A DNA stretch of 64,000 nucleotides from Saccharomyces paradoxus (GCF_002079055.1 NC_047493.1:496001-560000); one strand, 5' to 3'. Shown: positions 19,637 to 30,161, numbered from the stretch's first letter. A program made the numbers and translations. The notes: generated by a model from the sequence alone, not told the origin.

Positions 19637-21499
19637 ATGAAGGATATTATCTTTGTATCCCCACGGCTGTATTTGTCATCACAGGAAGATTGGAAAAGTG
19701 TTCATGCCAAAGGTGGATACATCCCCATCCTCAAAAATGATCTACAACGTTTTCAGGATTCATTAAAGCATATCGTGGATGCCAGAAATAGCATATCAGG
19801 GACACTGCTAAATAGCAACGATGACGCGACTATAAACGATTCCGATCAGAAAACTGGTTCGAGCAAAGACAAAGACTCTTCGATAGCAGATAACAATGCC
19901 ACTAACGAGGGCACCTTAAGCTCTTCTCGTTACGAAGAGCTCAAACTATTCCTTCCCATTTCCTTAGACCAGCAGATTCATACGGTATCTTTGCAGGGAG
20001 TCTCTTCATCATTCTCTCGCGAACAAATAGAATCATTGCTAGATCACTGTTTAAGTTTAGCTTTGACGGAAACTCAAAGCAATCCTAAATTGAAGGTGGA
20101 AGCTTGGTCTTCTTTTTCATCGTTTTTAGACACCCAGGACATTTTTATAAGACTCAGTAAGGTTGATGAGGATGAGGCGTTTGTAAAAATACTAAAGTAC
20201 TGCAAAGCCTTATTTGCGTTTACTAGAAAGCTACACGAGGATTTCAAGATTGAATTACACTTAGATTTAAACACACAAGAATATATCAGGGATCGAACAG
20301 GAACTGTACCGAGTGTTAAACCAGAGAAGGCTAGCAAATTTTACTCCATTTTCAAAAACATTGAAGGCCAAACAGATGAAAGAAATTTGAAGAAAGAACA
20401 ATTGGATGACTCCTCTACACAATACAAAGTGGATACTAACACCCTAAGTGATTTACCACCGGATGCTTTGGACCAATTGTGCAAGGATATAATAGAATTT
20501 AGGACAAAGGTCGTCAGCATAGAGAAGGAAAAAAAAATGAAAAGTACGTACGAGGAAAGTAGGCGTCAAAGACACCAAATGCAAAAAGTCTTTGATCAGA
20601 TAAAAAAAAATCACTCAGGTACCAAAGGAAGCGCTAATGCAGATGAGGAAGACGCTAATATTGAAGACGAGGAGGAGGAAGATGACGCTGAGGACGACCT
20701 TGCCTTAGAGAAAAGAAGGGAAGAGAGGGTGCTGGAAGAATCAAACCGTAAGTATGAGGATATGTTACACCGCTTACATTCTGAAACAGAGCCTAAAATA
20801 AAATCTATTAAAGCTGATATCATAAGTGCTGAAAATTATGAGAAGCATTTGGAGAAAAATCGCTCATTATATTTGAAAGAGCTCTTACACCTTGCCAACG
20901 ACGTTCATTACGAACATCATAGATCTTTCAAGGAGCAAGAGGAAAGAAGGGACGAAGCCGATAGAGCTAAAAACGGAAATGCAAAAGAATCGGTGCCTAT
21001 ACAACTATCTAATGGCATGGCCACATCTGCAGAGAAGGCTGACGCCCTCACCCTTCCTGAAGGAACTGTGAAGGGCGAGAACCATGACGCAGACAAGAAT
21101 GTATCTGAGAGCTCAGAACACGTCAAGATCAAATTCGAGTTCAAAAAGGCCATTGACCACTCAGTTGAAAGCTCTAGTGAAGACGAGGGATACAGGGAGA
21201 GCGAAGAGCCGCCAACAAAGCCCTCTGAGAAAAGCGCGGCAGAGGACCGTTTGCCATTTACGGCAGATGAACTGAATACAAGACTAGCTGAACTAAAGGA
21301 ATCGCGCTACGTGGACGAATTGGTGCGTGAATTCCTCGGTGTCTACGAGGACGAACTGGTAGATTACATTCTTGAGAACATCCGCGTGAACCAGAGCAAG
21401 CAGGCCCTTTTAAATGAGCTAAGGGAGACTTTCGACGAAGACGGGGAAACGATAGCTGATAGACTGTGGAGTCGTGAAGAATTTCGCTTGGGGACCTGA
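19637..21499 (+). CDS. SNU71: U1 snRNP protein SNU71
   Basis: The 620-residue protein has an N-terminal domain, an acidic and coiled middle (DEEDANIEDEEEEDDAEDDLALEKRREERVLEESNRKYEDMLHRL) and a C-terminal PWI-like module. The module lies at about 545-620 (LPFTADELNTRLAELKESRYVDELVREFLGVYEDELVDYILENIRV) and is a nucleic-acid binding fold found in splicing proteins. Snu71 is the yeast counterpart of RBM25 and works with Prp40 and Luc7 in the U1 particle at the 5' splice site. The middle contains coding microsatellite-like GAG/GAC runs. No disruption. Confidence 0.92.
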   Translation: MKDIIFVSPRLYLSSQEDWKSVHAKGGYIPILKNDLQRFQDSLKHIVDARNSISGTLLNSNDDATINDSDQKTGSSKDKDSSIADNNATNEGTLSSSRYEELKLFLPISLDQQIHTVSLQGVSSSFSREQIESLLDHCLSLALTETQSNPKLKVEAWSSFSSFLDTQDIFIRLSKVDEDEAFVKILKYCKALFAFTRKLHEDFKIELHLDLNTQEYIRDRTGTVPSVKPEKASKFYSIFKNIEGQTDERNLKKEQLDDSSTQYKVDTNTLSDLPPDALDQLCKDIIEFRTKVVSIEKEKKMKSTYEESRRQRHQMQKVFDQIKKNHSGTKGSANADEEDANIEDEEEEDDAEDDLALEKRREERVLEESNRKYEDMLHRLHSETEPKIKSIKADIISAENYEKHLEKNRSLYLKELLHLANDVHYEHHRSFKEQEERRDEADRAKNGNAKESVPIQLSNGMATSAEKADALTLPEGTVKGENHDADKNVSESSEHVKIKFEFKKAIDHSVESSSEDEGYRESEEPPTKPSEKSAAEDRLPFTADELNTRLAELKESRYVDELVREFLGVYEDELVDYILENIRVNQSKQALLNELRETFDEDGETIADRLWSREEFRLGT

Positions 21500-22023
21500 A
21501 ACAGAAGGGCCTTGGCGCGTGTCCCAAAAGGGAAAGGCTCGCTCTGAAACAGGCGAAGACACGAAAACAAATTACCGATTTTGGGCGTTTTGCAGCAAGT
21601 GGCTAGACACGTCGGGCGTTGCCAGATCAAAATAGCACCAGTGGGTGTTTTTTTCCTATCTCATCTTCGTGCTGATATATATAACTTTTATACATTTCTA
21701 TAGTACCAAGTTCTTTATTTCCTGCATTTTACGTTTCGAATAGACTACCAAGACAACTCGACCTCACTTAGGAACCCCATAATATTACTAGGATAATCTT
21801 TTTCTCTTTTTTCCCGTTTCTTTTCTTTTTTCCAGAAGTAACAAGCTCTATCTTAGAAGAACTAAAGCATCTAACATCGGCTCGTTCCAACCGACCAAAA
21901 TATTTGTGAAAATATTATTCATTCCTTTTAACGACTTATTGTGTATTCTGTTCATTTCTAGTTGGCTTCCACCTCGTTTTCTTTTTTCATTCACTTTTCA
22001 TTAGGATTTTCTCATACGCATTT
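21500..22023 (+). promoter_or_regulatory. SNU71 3' end and MSB2 promoter/leader
   Basis: 524 bases with a TATA-like run (ATATATATAAC near 21676) and a pyrimidine-rich stretch before the MSB2 start. Several CATTCC-type motifs (Tec1-like) are visible, which fits filamentation-pathway control, but they are short and may be chance. Confidence 0.4.
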
Positions 22024-25000
22024 ATGCAGTTTCCATTCACTATTCTGCTATCGACCCTCTTACTGAGTGGGTCATTGGCTGAGGCCAGCCCGTTCGACTT
22101 TATATTCGGCAATGGGACGCAACAAGCTCAGAGCGAAGGTCAGAGTCAAGGTCAAGTCTCTCTCACCAGTGAAGTTTCTCAGGATAGTTCCACCACCACC
22201 TTGGCAACAGCTTATTCTCAGAGTGTTCATTCGCACCACTCTGCCACGTTAGTGAGCGCCACCATCTCTTCCCTCCCATCCACTTGGTATAGTGCGGACT
22301 TCACTTCCCAGACTTCTGCATCGTATGCTTACCAAGAATCCGACTATACCAGTAACCAAAACTCCTGGAGCCCATCTTTTAACCAACAGCCCTCTACCAG
22401 TACTACAAGTTACTATGCCGCAGTTTACAGTACATCCACCGATTTTGCTGCTTCTGACATTAATGTTGCTTCTGACGTTTCCACTGCTAGTGTTCCCACT
22501 GTTACGAGTGCTAATTCTGTCTTTTTTACAACTATGAGTAAACCAAAGGCTACAACGAGCACATCTCTTACTTCGGGTACCCCAAGTATTTCCACTAGTA
22601 CGATGTCTACAACCGGTAATAACATATTCTTATCGTCAGGAAACCTCATTTCTGCCTCCATAACAACTGCCAACGGTGCAGAAAGTTTTGACCAAACATC
22701 GGCTGCTGAGTTAACAACTACCATCGCTTCCGCTGCTAGTGCTATTCCGGTACAAAGTTCAGCGGATTTCGGCAGCTCTAGTGCTCCAACTACTGCTGAT
22801 GCATCGCTATCAGCTGCTCCACTACAAACAAGCGAGTCAGGAAGTTTTATCACAGGCAATCCATCTGCATCAACAGCTCCTCCACTAAGTTCCATAGAAG
22901 TTGATGGTTCAAGTGCTTCATCTACAATGAGTATGGCCGCTGCAGGACAAATAACTGGCTCGAGTAGTTTCGGCACGGATAATCCAACTTTGTCAGAAAC
23001 GCTTCCATTAACCTCCACAGAAGTTGATAGTTCCGATGCTTCATCTACAGTGAGCGCATTACAATCGGCTCCTTTGCTACAAACAAGCACTTCGAGCGGT
23101 TTCAGCATCGTCAGTCCATCTGTATCCTTTATTCCGTCACAAAGTTCATCAGACGTCATCAGCCCCAGTGATTCAAGTACAGTTAGTTCACCTTTTTCCG
23201 ATATTCCCCTTCAAACTAGTACCTCAGGTAGCGTAGTTTCGGTGGGACCATCCGCATCTGCCTTTCCATTTCAAAGTTCAGCAGAAGTACATAGTACCAG
23301 TGCTTCGAGTACTATGAGCTCATTGTTATCAGTTACTTCGCTGCAATCTACTACTTTGGACAGTCCAAGTTTAGCTGGTTCCTCTGCGTCTGCTTTTTCA
23401 GCGCTAAGTTCTGATCTTACAGATTCTGGCGTTTCCACCACAGCAAGTACACCTTTATTGTCTTCCTCACTACCAACAGGTACTTCGAGCAGTTTCAGCG
23501 TCGTTAGTCCATCTGTATCCTTTGTTCCATCACAAAGTTCATCAGGCGTTGCTAGCTCCGGCGCCTCAAATGCCGTTAGTTCATCCTTTTCCGATACTTT
23601 ACTGCAAGCAGCTAGCTCTAGCATGATCAATCCGTCTTTATCAACTACACTATATTCAAGTGGTACCAGAAGCTCTGAAGGACCTGCGAACCCCACGACT
23701 TCTGAACCACTGTCGGGTTCCTCATCAACTTCTATGGCAGAAGTTTTGCAATCGCAACCTTCATCCACTCCAAGTTTGCTTTCGGAATCTCACACTACGG
23801 GCACTTCAGCTATCCTAGCCAGTAGCTCAATCGCTACCATGTCATCACCATACACCACTGCAGGCGCTACATCTACAGCCATCTCTTCCGCCATATCATC
23901 TCCATCTGCGGAAACTTCCCTGGGAAGTTATTCACAGAGCGCGACGGCATTGCAAATGTCCTCATCCGCGTTGTCTTCAACGACAGAAGGAAGCACAACG
24001 TCCACTCAAGGACCTTCTATAAGCTCTATTTCAGTTCAAACACCTTCCTCGATTTTTAGTGATTTTCCGCCCTCCCAGACGACCACCCAACCGGACTCTA
24101 CCATCTCATCATCTCAATCCACATCGTCCATTAATATGCTTTCTCAAGTTTCAGACATACCAGTGCGTTCTACAAGTTCCGCATCGTCCGTTTCTCAAGT
24201 TTCAGACATACCAGTGCGTTCTACAAGCTCTGCATCGTCCGTTTCTCAAGTTTCAGACATACCAGTGCGTTCTACAAGCTCTGCATCTTCCGTTTCTCAA
24301 ACATCTAGCTTACTACAGCCCGCTACTACATCTGCCCAGCATTTCTCCGTTTCTACGAATGATACACTTTCTGGAAGTACTTCTGTTGTGAGTCAACAAA
24401 CTTCTGAGATTACTAGCTCAGTTAAATTGACAACTTCCGAGGACAATAGTGCCCAGACAACCACGGCTACTCAATCAACATCACTATCTCTTACCGACGC
24501 AAACAGTAGTTCTCCTTCCACCCCATTGGAAGTGGTAACGTCTACACCAATCTCATCCTCCCTGGCATCCTCCCTGTTGCCTACACCATCAACATCCTCT
24601 GTAAACGAGGCAGCCACAAATACTAATGTCCAGACGAGTTTGACAACGGAATCGACGACCGTTTTACAACCATCGACGACTAATAGTACCAGTCCTTATA
24701 GCCTAGTCACTTCAAGTGACAACAACTGGTGGATTCCAACTGAGTTAATCACCCAGGCACCAGAAGCCGCATCCACTGCATCTTCCACCGTTGGAGGGAC
24801 ACAAACTATGACTTTGCCCCATGCGATTGCAGCTGCAACACAAATTGCCGAACCTGAGGGATACACCCTGATCACAATAGGGTTCAAAAAAGCTTTGAAC
24901 TACGAATTTGTTGTATCAGAACCAAAATCATCAGCTCAAATCTTTGGGTACTTACCTGAAGCTCTGAACACACCTTTTAAGAACGTATTCACAAACATCA

Positions 25001-25773
25001 CGGTCCTACAAATAGTACCATTGCAGGATGACTCACTCAACTACCTGGTAAGTGTTGCGGAAGTATACTTTCCAACGGCAGAAATAGAGGAGCTGTCGAA
25101 TCTAATCACTAATACTTCAAGCGCTTTTTACACGGATGGAATGGGTACGGCAAAATCTATGGCTTCAATGGTTGATTCCTCCATACCACTGACGGGCCTT
25201 TTACGCGACAGTAACAGCAACTCTAGCGGATCTTCTGATGGATCCTCCTCTAGCAGCTCGAACTCAGGTTCTTCAAATTCGGGATCCGATTCCAACTCGG
25301 ACGTGTCTTCGTCTTCTTCCGGAAATTCCTATCAAGATGCCGGTACTTTGGAATATTCATCCAAATCTAACTCCAACGTATCCAGTTCTAGCAAATCAAA
25401 GAAAAAAATTATTGGTTTAGTTATTGGTGTTGTTGTTGGGGGGTGTTTATATATTTTATTCATGATTTTTGCTTTCAAGTATATCATAAGAAGACGCATT
25501 CAAAGTCAAGAAATCATTAAGAATCCAGAGATTTCCAGCATCAGTTCAAGTGAATTTGGTGGAGAAAAAAATTACAATAACGAAAAGAGAATGAGTGTTC
25601 AAGAATCCATAACACAATCTATGCGAATCCAAAACTGGATGGATGATAGTTACTATGGTCACGGGTTGACAAATAATGACTCAACTCCAACCAGGCACAA
25701 TACATCGACCTCTATACCGAAAATTTCGAGACCAATTGCCAGTCAAAACTCCCTAGGTTGGAACGAAGTTTGA
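22024..25773 (+). CDS. MSB2: Signalling mucin MSB2
   Basis: The 1249-residue type I membrane protein has a signal peptide (FPFTILLSTLLLSGSLAEA), about 900 residues of Ser/Thr/Ala-rich mucin sequence, and a more ordered extracellular region at about 915-1060 (TMTLPHAIAAATQIAEPEGYTLITIGFKKALNYEFVV..). A Ser-rich stalk, one membrane helix at about 1127-1150 (IIGLVIGVVVGGCLYILFMIFAFKYI) and a 100-residue cytosolic tail follow. Msb2 is an osmosensor for the Sho1 branch of HOG and the head of the filamentous growth pathway with Cdc42. It holds three 17-residue tandem repeats. S. cerevisiae Msb2 is, from memory, about 1306 residues, so this copy is shorter, probably from repeat number. Confidence 0.95.
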   Translation: MQFPFTILLSTLLLSGSLAEASPFDFIFGNGTQQAQSEGQSQGQVSLTSEVSQDSSTTTLATAYSQSVHSHHSATLVSATISSLPSTWYSADFTSQTSASYAYQESDYTSNQNSWSPSFNQQPSTSTTSYYAAVYSTSTDFAASDINVASDVSTASVPTVTSANSVFFTTMSKPKATTSTSLTSGTPSISTSTMSTTGNNIFLSSGNLISASITTANGAESFDQTSAAELTTTIASAASAIPVQSSADFGSSSAPTTADASLSAAPLQTSESGSFITGNPSASTAPPLSSIEVDGSSASSTMSMAAAGQITGSSSFGTDNPTLSETLPLTSTEVDSSDASSTVSALQSAPLLQTSTSSGFSIVSPSVSFIPSQSSSDVISPSDSSTVSSPFSDIPLQTSTSGSVVSVGPSASAFPFQSSAEVHSTSASSTMSSLLSVTSLQSTTLDSPSLAGSSASAFSALSSDLTDSGVSTTASTPLLSSSLPTGTSSSFSVVSPSVSFVPSQSSSGVASSGASNAVSSSFSDTLLQAASSSMINPSLSTTLYSSGTRSSEGPANPTTSEPLSGSSSTSMAEVLQSQPSSTPSLLSESHTTGTSAILASSSIATMSSPYTTAGATSTAISSAISSPSAETSLGSYSQSATALQMSSSALSSTTEGSTTSTQGPSISSISVQTPSSIFSDFPPSQTTTQPDSTISSSQSTSSINMLSQVSDIPVRSTSSASSVSQVSDIPVRSTSSASSVSQVSDIPVRSTSSASSVSQTSSLLQPATTSAQHFSVSTNDTLSGSTSVVSQQTSEITSSVKLTTSEDNSAQTTTATQSTSLSLTDANSSSPSTPLEVVTSTPISSSLASSLLPTPSTSSVNEAATNTNVQTSLTTESTTVLQPSTTNSTSPYSLVTSSDNNWWIPTELITQAPEAASTASSTVGGTQTMTLPHAIAAATQIAEPEGYTLITIGFKKALNYEFVVSEPKSSAQIFGYLPEALNTPFKNVFTNITVLQIVPLQDDSLNYLVSVAEVYFPTAEIEELSNLITNTSSAFYTDGMGTAKSMASMVDSSIPLTGLLRDSNSNSSGSSDGSSSSSSNSGSSNSGSDSNSDVSSSSSGNSYQDAGTLEYSSKSNSNVSSSSKSKKKIIGLVIGVVVGGCLYILFMIFAFKYIIRRRIQSQEIIKNPEISSISSSEFGGEKNYNNEKRMSVQESITQSMRIQNWMDDSYYGHGLTNNDSTPTRHNTSTSIPKISRPIASQNSLGWNEV
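24142..24294 (+). repeat. Three 51-bp tandem repeats in MSB2
   Basis: Units at 24142-24192, 24193-24243 and 24244-24294 encode SQVSDIPVRSTSSASSV-type 17-residue repeats and are nearly identical at the DNA level. They sit in the mucin domain and explain part of the length variation expected between species. Confidence 0.93.
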
Positions 25774-25987
25774 TAGCAATGTCTGTACAGACTTTCTCCG
25801 CTTGCATAACCTTACAAATTTATAACGATACCTACTTATTTCATATCTTATGTATAGTCTCCTACAAGGAGACGTTGTTTTAATACTTTTATCTATTCCT
25901 TTTACAGTTATCCCTTTATATTGGTAAACCGAGGCACTGCTGTGTGCTTCGACGCAAGAAGAAAGTGTGTTACGTATACTAAGATTT

Positions 25988-26986
25988 TTATTCAAAATCC
26001 AACGTTTCTTCCACAAAAAAGTCTAAAATGCATTTGAAAGAATCTTCTGGATTCTCCAATAATAGATTATGCCCAGTATTAAATTCCTGAACATCAGCAC
26101 AAGGAAAGATGTCCCTCAAGAGAGAATAATCATTGCTAATAAAGTTGGACTGCAAACCTTTCATGAATAAAACTTTACGACTGGCTACACCCTTTTGGAA
26201 GAAGTCGTCTTGATTAGATAGGTCCGGCCATTTTTTTACTTCATCTAACAAGTGAGGCATGCTGGAGAGGGGCATTGAAAAATTTATATAGGGATCAGAG
26301 GCTCTGTCATGCTGTTGTTGTCCATAATATGATTGTGCTTGGTGTACATTATTCGATTTTACAGAAAGAAAACCGTTGGCAAAGTAAAGTGCTACAGCTC
26401 CGCCGCACTTCCTTTTATTACATTGCAAACTTTTGAAAAGTTCAAGAACTCTCTTCTGCCAGTTGATAGAACCTCTTAAAATTTTGACATCCCTGCGGAT
26501 AATCCTCATTATTAAGTCGTAGTTTTGTAATATCATGGGATCTAATTTTGGGGTTTCGTAAGGCGGCAAATCAATCGATATACACTTTCGTATATTAATG
26601 TTCTTGTACAACGTGGTCAATAACGCAATTTTACCACCCATAGAGAATCCCAGTAAATAAATAGGTCTCTCCAAGCCAATATGCGTTTCGATAAAATGTA
26701 TCAAATCGTTGGTTAACGTAACGTAGTCATAAGGTATGGCCTTTGGTGAAATGCCATGATTTCTTACATCAACAGAAAAAATATCAGCGTCAATCTTCCT
26801 TGAAAGAAGTTTATTAAAAGAATGAAACATCACGTGTGAGCCTAAGAGCCCATGGATGTTAATAATTGCGGGTCTTTGCTCGAATCTTCTTAGTAATGAA
26901 GCATCTGATGGTAAGCGCGTTCTATGGAATGATAACTCGACAATTCTTTTATAAGGCAGTGCCTTATTATGCGCTAGTCCTGACAT
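25988..26986 (-). CDS. EAT1: Alpha/beta hydrolase EAT1 (ethanol acetyltransferase type)
   Basis: From the ATG at 26984-26986 the protein is 332 residues. It has the oxyanion segment HGLLGS (45-50), DVRNHG (73-78), the nucleophile elbow GFSMGG (Ser115) and a late histidine in NTGHNLL, giving a Ser-Asp-His hydrolase. S. cerevisiae YGR015C has about this length and starts at the equivalent point. The Eat1 family forms ethyl acetate from acetyl-CoA and ethanol and is mitochondrial in other yeasts. The frame stays open for 81 more codons upstream, to 27229, and would then overlap the divergent YGR016W start; I prefer the shorter form. IMO32 in this window is a relative. Confidence 0.82.
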   Translation of the reverse strand: MSGLAHNKALPYKRIVELSFHRTRLPSDASLLRRFEQRPAIINIHGLLGSHVMFHSFNKLLSRKIDADIFSVDVRNHGISPKAIPYDYVTLTNDLIHFIETHIGLERPIYLLGFSMGGKIALLTTLYKNINIRKCISIDLPPYETPKLDPMILQNYDLIMRIIRRDVKILRGSINWQKRVLELFKSLQCNKRKCGGAVALYFANGFLSVKSNNVHQAQSYYGQQQHDRASDPYINFSMPLSSMPHLLDEVKKWPDLSNQDDFFQKGVASRKVLFMKGLQSNFISNDYSLLRDIFPCADVQEFNTGHNLLLENPEDSFKCILDFFVEETLDFE

Positions 26987-27173
26987 TTGGAGGTCTTCTT
27001 TCCACAGTCTCCTTTTATTTTGTAGTTTGAACACGTCTCGATCTTGGAGTGAGACAAAAACAGTTTCTTCCAAAAGACGCGCTTTGTTATTCAATAAAGA
27101 CTGCTTTCTATGATAGGTTGAGTTTAATATAATTATAGAGAGAATACTGACTGAGATAAGGAAAATTTCCATC

Positions 27174-27746
27174 ATGTCTAGATTGAGAAGATTTAATAGG
27201 AAGATCTTAAGCTTAAGTTCTGAATACATTCATGAGGGTGAATCCGGCCAAGATGATGTATCCGTATTACCACTAGATACAGAGGAACAGGAAGAACTCA
27301 TTCAAAAGTTTGAAACTAATGCTCACGTCACAAATAAGTTGTACATAAACATTTTGAGCATGTTGTATTTGCTATATGGAGGACTGCTAATGATACTCGT
27401 AAGAACAGCGCAAGGGCATTTTAAATTAGCACTTCTTGCTGGCGCTAATTCTTTGATCTGTTCATGCATCACGCTTAGATATGACATCATAAACGACTAT
27501 CTTTTGTTCAAAAAATTCAAGTTAAGAGTGAGCAACTTTTCTATTAACATATTAAACATTATTTTACTCGTACTTATGGCTTGGATAAGTTTCAATCATG
27601 TGATGGAAGACAAAAAAACGGTGCTCTGTTTGCAGGTTCCAATGTTTTTATTTTGGGTCGCTCTACTTGTGAAAAGATGGGCTCGGAATATAGAAGATGA
27701 AATTGCAGACCTAAGACGTTTGAAATACAAATACAAAAATGCCTAG
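27174..27746 (+). CDS. Predicted four-span membrane protein (YGR016W)
   Basis: The 190-residue protein of unknown function has four hydrophobic segments: YINILSMLYLLYGGLLMILV (about 58-77), LALLAGANSLICSCITL (about 86-102), ILNIILLVLMAWISF (about 125-140) and VLCLQVPMFLFWVALLV (about 150-166). A basic C-terminus follows. Position and length match YGR016W. Its ATG lies inside a CATG that also holds an in-frame ATG of the extended EAT1 frame on the other strand. I recognise no family. Confidence 0.8.
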   Translation: MSRLRRFNRKILSLSSEYIHEGESGQDDVSVLPLDTEEQEELIQKFETNAHVTNKLYINILSMLYLLYGGLLMILVRTAQGHFKLALLAGANSLICSCITLRYDIINDYLLFKKFKLRVSNFSINILNIILLVLMAWISFNHVMEDKKTVLCLQVPMFLFWVALLVKRWARNIEDEIADLRRLKYKYKNA

Positions 27747-28726
27747 TTTCATATCGACATATTATAAAATAATTGCTTAGTCTATCTCAGAAAACTTTAC
27801 TAATTACGAGAATTGATAGGTTAGCACCTCGTTATTTGCAAACGAGGCCAAGGAGTATATGGCTGCTTTAACATATCTGCTTTTGCATGTGCGGCACTGC
27901 TGCGGGCCCATTCAAGCATACATATATAACTGCAATCCCAAAGTGTGATCATCGCCACGGAAATATGCGTGGAAATTCAGTAAAAATATTAAAACAGCTA
28001 AAGAGGACATGGAAAAGCTTACAAGATAATTTAATATAGAGTTAATACCCCCTCCGGGACTTGCTCAAATGCGCAGATACGATGAAGGATCAGATCATTC
28101 ATGTGATTTGCAAAGGCCATGTAGCCCAAAATTCTCTAACTACCATATAATAGCTTGCTAAATAGTGTTCGAGGCGTTGCATGTTACTAAAGAAAACGAC
28201 ATGACAAAAGTACCCAGAATTAAAATTAAGTAGGTGATGCCAGGTAGGAGACAGAGCAAAACCGGATTAATGAAGTAATTTGAGTGAATCTTCATTAGCC
28301 ACTCATGGCACACATGTCATGAAGTCTTTTGACGAACATATAATAGAGCAGTGATGATCTCCATTACGACCAAGAGGAATGTTTGGCGGTATTGCTGTCG
28401 GGTTAAGAATACTAATCTTCTCGTTGCGGTCCGTTCATTTCCGCGGAGTTTACTTTCGAAAGGTTTTTTTTTTCCCGAAGCATTTGGAAAACAATTGATG
28501 TGAGAAATTTAGAACAGAATACACGGCAGTAATCTCCCAAATTTGCGATACTACCACAATTCAAGATCGTGCGCGAGAGGAAGCTGAGCACGGTGCTGTA
28601 TATTTTTTATACATTATACATTCGAGAACCTTTCAACAAGCAAAAGGTATCCACCTGATATTAAACGAAGATTAGAAGAGAGCAAAAAACCAAAGAAAGG
28701 CCACCGAAATATTGAGAGTGGGAACA
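27747..28726. other. Long unassigned region between YGR016W and YGR017W
   Basis: 980 bases with no frame of note. It must hold the YGR016W terminator and the YGR017W promoter but is long for that. A poly-T run sits at about 28465. I see no tRNA and no LTR ends. Confidence 0.45.
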
Positions 28727-29614
28727 ATGTCGCATCAAATGGCGCCATGGGTACCTATGTTTATTCAATCGTGCAAAAATAACACAGAACCTTTTGTATC
28801 ATTTCAATTTGCTACTGTTGACAAACTAACGAACAAACCACGTTGCAGAACGGTAGTGTTTAGAGATTTTTTATTTCATGACAAAAGAACTAATGTGTTG
28901 ACTTTTAACACTGATATGAGGAGCTCAAAGATAACTGAATCATTCATAACGCCAAATTCAAATAAATCTGGCAGCAGTAAAAGATGTGAGACTCCATTTT
29001 TCGAAGCATGTGTATATTTCCCCGAAACTTGGGAACAGTATCGGTTCAGTGGCCAGTGCTTTACAATATCTAGACAATTTAAGGAAATACCGGCTGATAT
29101 TGTAACCAAGTATGATATATTTTCACCGCGGTTTTCAGAGACAAACGATGACAGTACTGACGAAGAAATGGATACTTCAATTAACGACGACAACGATAAA
29201 AATAATGACGCCGACAATAATGACATTAACGAAGATAACAAACTTATAGAAATCATAGACAGCGATGAACACCATGAGGTGGAAGATGATTACTACCCGC
29301 AACCACAAGAATGGGAGGCAGAATTACTAAGACAATGGTCCTCTTTATCAAGGCATACCAAATCATTGTATAGAAAGCCAGCACCAGGCCAAAAACTTAC
29401 CTCTGAAACTAGCAAACAATTGGACAAACTCCATAGGGGTGTTGATGGTGCTAAAGAGGATGCCGGCCTAGAAAATTTTGGTATTGTCTGTCTATGTGTT
29501 GAGTCCGTTGATTTTTTGAACTTGAAAGAGGGAAGAGGTGGTGAAAGATGGATTTTCCAGAAAACTGACGGCAAAGACGAAGATCTGTGGGAGGAACAAG
29601 AAGTTTGTCCGTAA
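28727..29614 (+). CDS. FMN-binding split-barrel (pyridoxamine oxidase-like) protein, YGR017W
   Basis: From the ATG at 28727 the protein is 295 residues; an in-frame TTG at 28712 is ignored. The N-terminal half fits the pyridoxamine 5'-phosphate oxidase-like FMN-binding fold (APWVPMFIQSCKNNTEPFVSFQFATVDKLTNKPRCRTVVFRDFLF.., then FEACVYFPETWEQYRFSGQC). An acidic insert of about 60 residues (DDNDKNNDADNNDINEDN) interrupts it, and the ending GGERWIFQKT is the type seen in PNPOx C-terminal regions. The reaction is not known. S. cerevisiae YGR017W is slightly longer, the difference lying in the acidic insert. Confidence 0.85.
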   Translation: MSHQMAPWVPMFIQSCKNNTEPFVSFQFATVDKLTNKPRCRTVVFRDFLFHDKRTNVLTFNTDMRSSKITESFITPNSNKSGSSKRCETPFFEACVYFPETWEQYRFSGQCFTISRQFKEIPADIVTKYDIFSPRFSETNDDSTDEEMDTSINDDNDKNNDADNNDINEDNKLIEIIDSDEHHEVEDDYYPQPQEWEAELLRQWSSLSRHTKSLYRKPAPGQKLTSETSKQLDKLHRGVDGAKEDAGLENFGIVCLCVESVDFLNLKEGRGGERWIFQKTDGKDEDLWEEQEVCP

Positions 29615-30161
29615 GAAATGTTAAATCGTTTTGCTAATGTTCGGTAGTGATTCACGCTTTGTATTCGCGCTATCTCGATTTCTACCTATATAGTTAATCT
29701 CTGTACCAAAACAATCTTTCCAACTATCCATTAATCATAATATATTATCAGCGTCGGCGATTTTACAACGCTTGACAAAAGCCGCGGGCGGGATTCTTGG
29801 GGGTAGTGTCACCGGCAGTTAATCTAATCAAGAGGCGCCTAAAGGAAAAGATAGAAAATAGAACAAAGCAATCGCCGCTTTGGACGGCAAAGATAGTTAT
29901 CCATTGTGCGATGATTGGATATGATTTGTTTCCAGTAGTATAAGCAAGCGCCAGATCTGTTTACTATGGAATTAAGTGAGTAATCTCGCGGGATGTAATG
30001 ATTTAAGGGAATCTGGTTTCAAGATTTCACATATATTTATATAAAAGGCCATTCGTAACTTCTATAATTTTAGGATTTTCCTTTCTCCTCAAATACTAAC
30101 TTGTTGTATTACATTACAGAAAGCCCAAACAAGAAACCACAATTAAGAAATAACTAAAGCA
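29615..30161 (+). promoter_or_regulatory. UGA1 promoter region
   Basis: 547 bases. Besides the UAS-GABA there is a TATA box TATATAAAAG at 30038-30047, about 115 bases before the ATG, and an A-rich leader. Confidence 0.7.
29777..29795 (+). promoter_or_regulatory. UAS-GABA (Uga3 site) upstream of UGA1
   Basis: The 19 bases AAAAGCCGCGGGCGGGATT fit the known UAS-GABA consensus of the Uga3 zinc-cluster activator exactly as I remember it. It lies about 370 bases before UGA1. A GATAG/TATC pair near 29890 could serve GATA factors (Gln3/Dal80). Confidence 0.85.

Noticed and set aside
22425-23159. 244-codon minus-strand frame in MSB2
   Set aside because: Mirror of a biased Ser/Thr codon region in a clear mucin gene.
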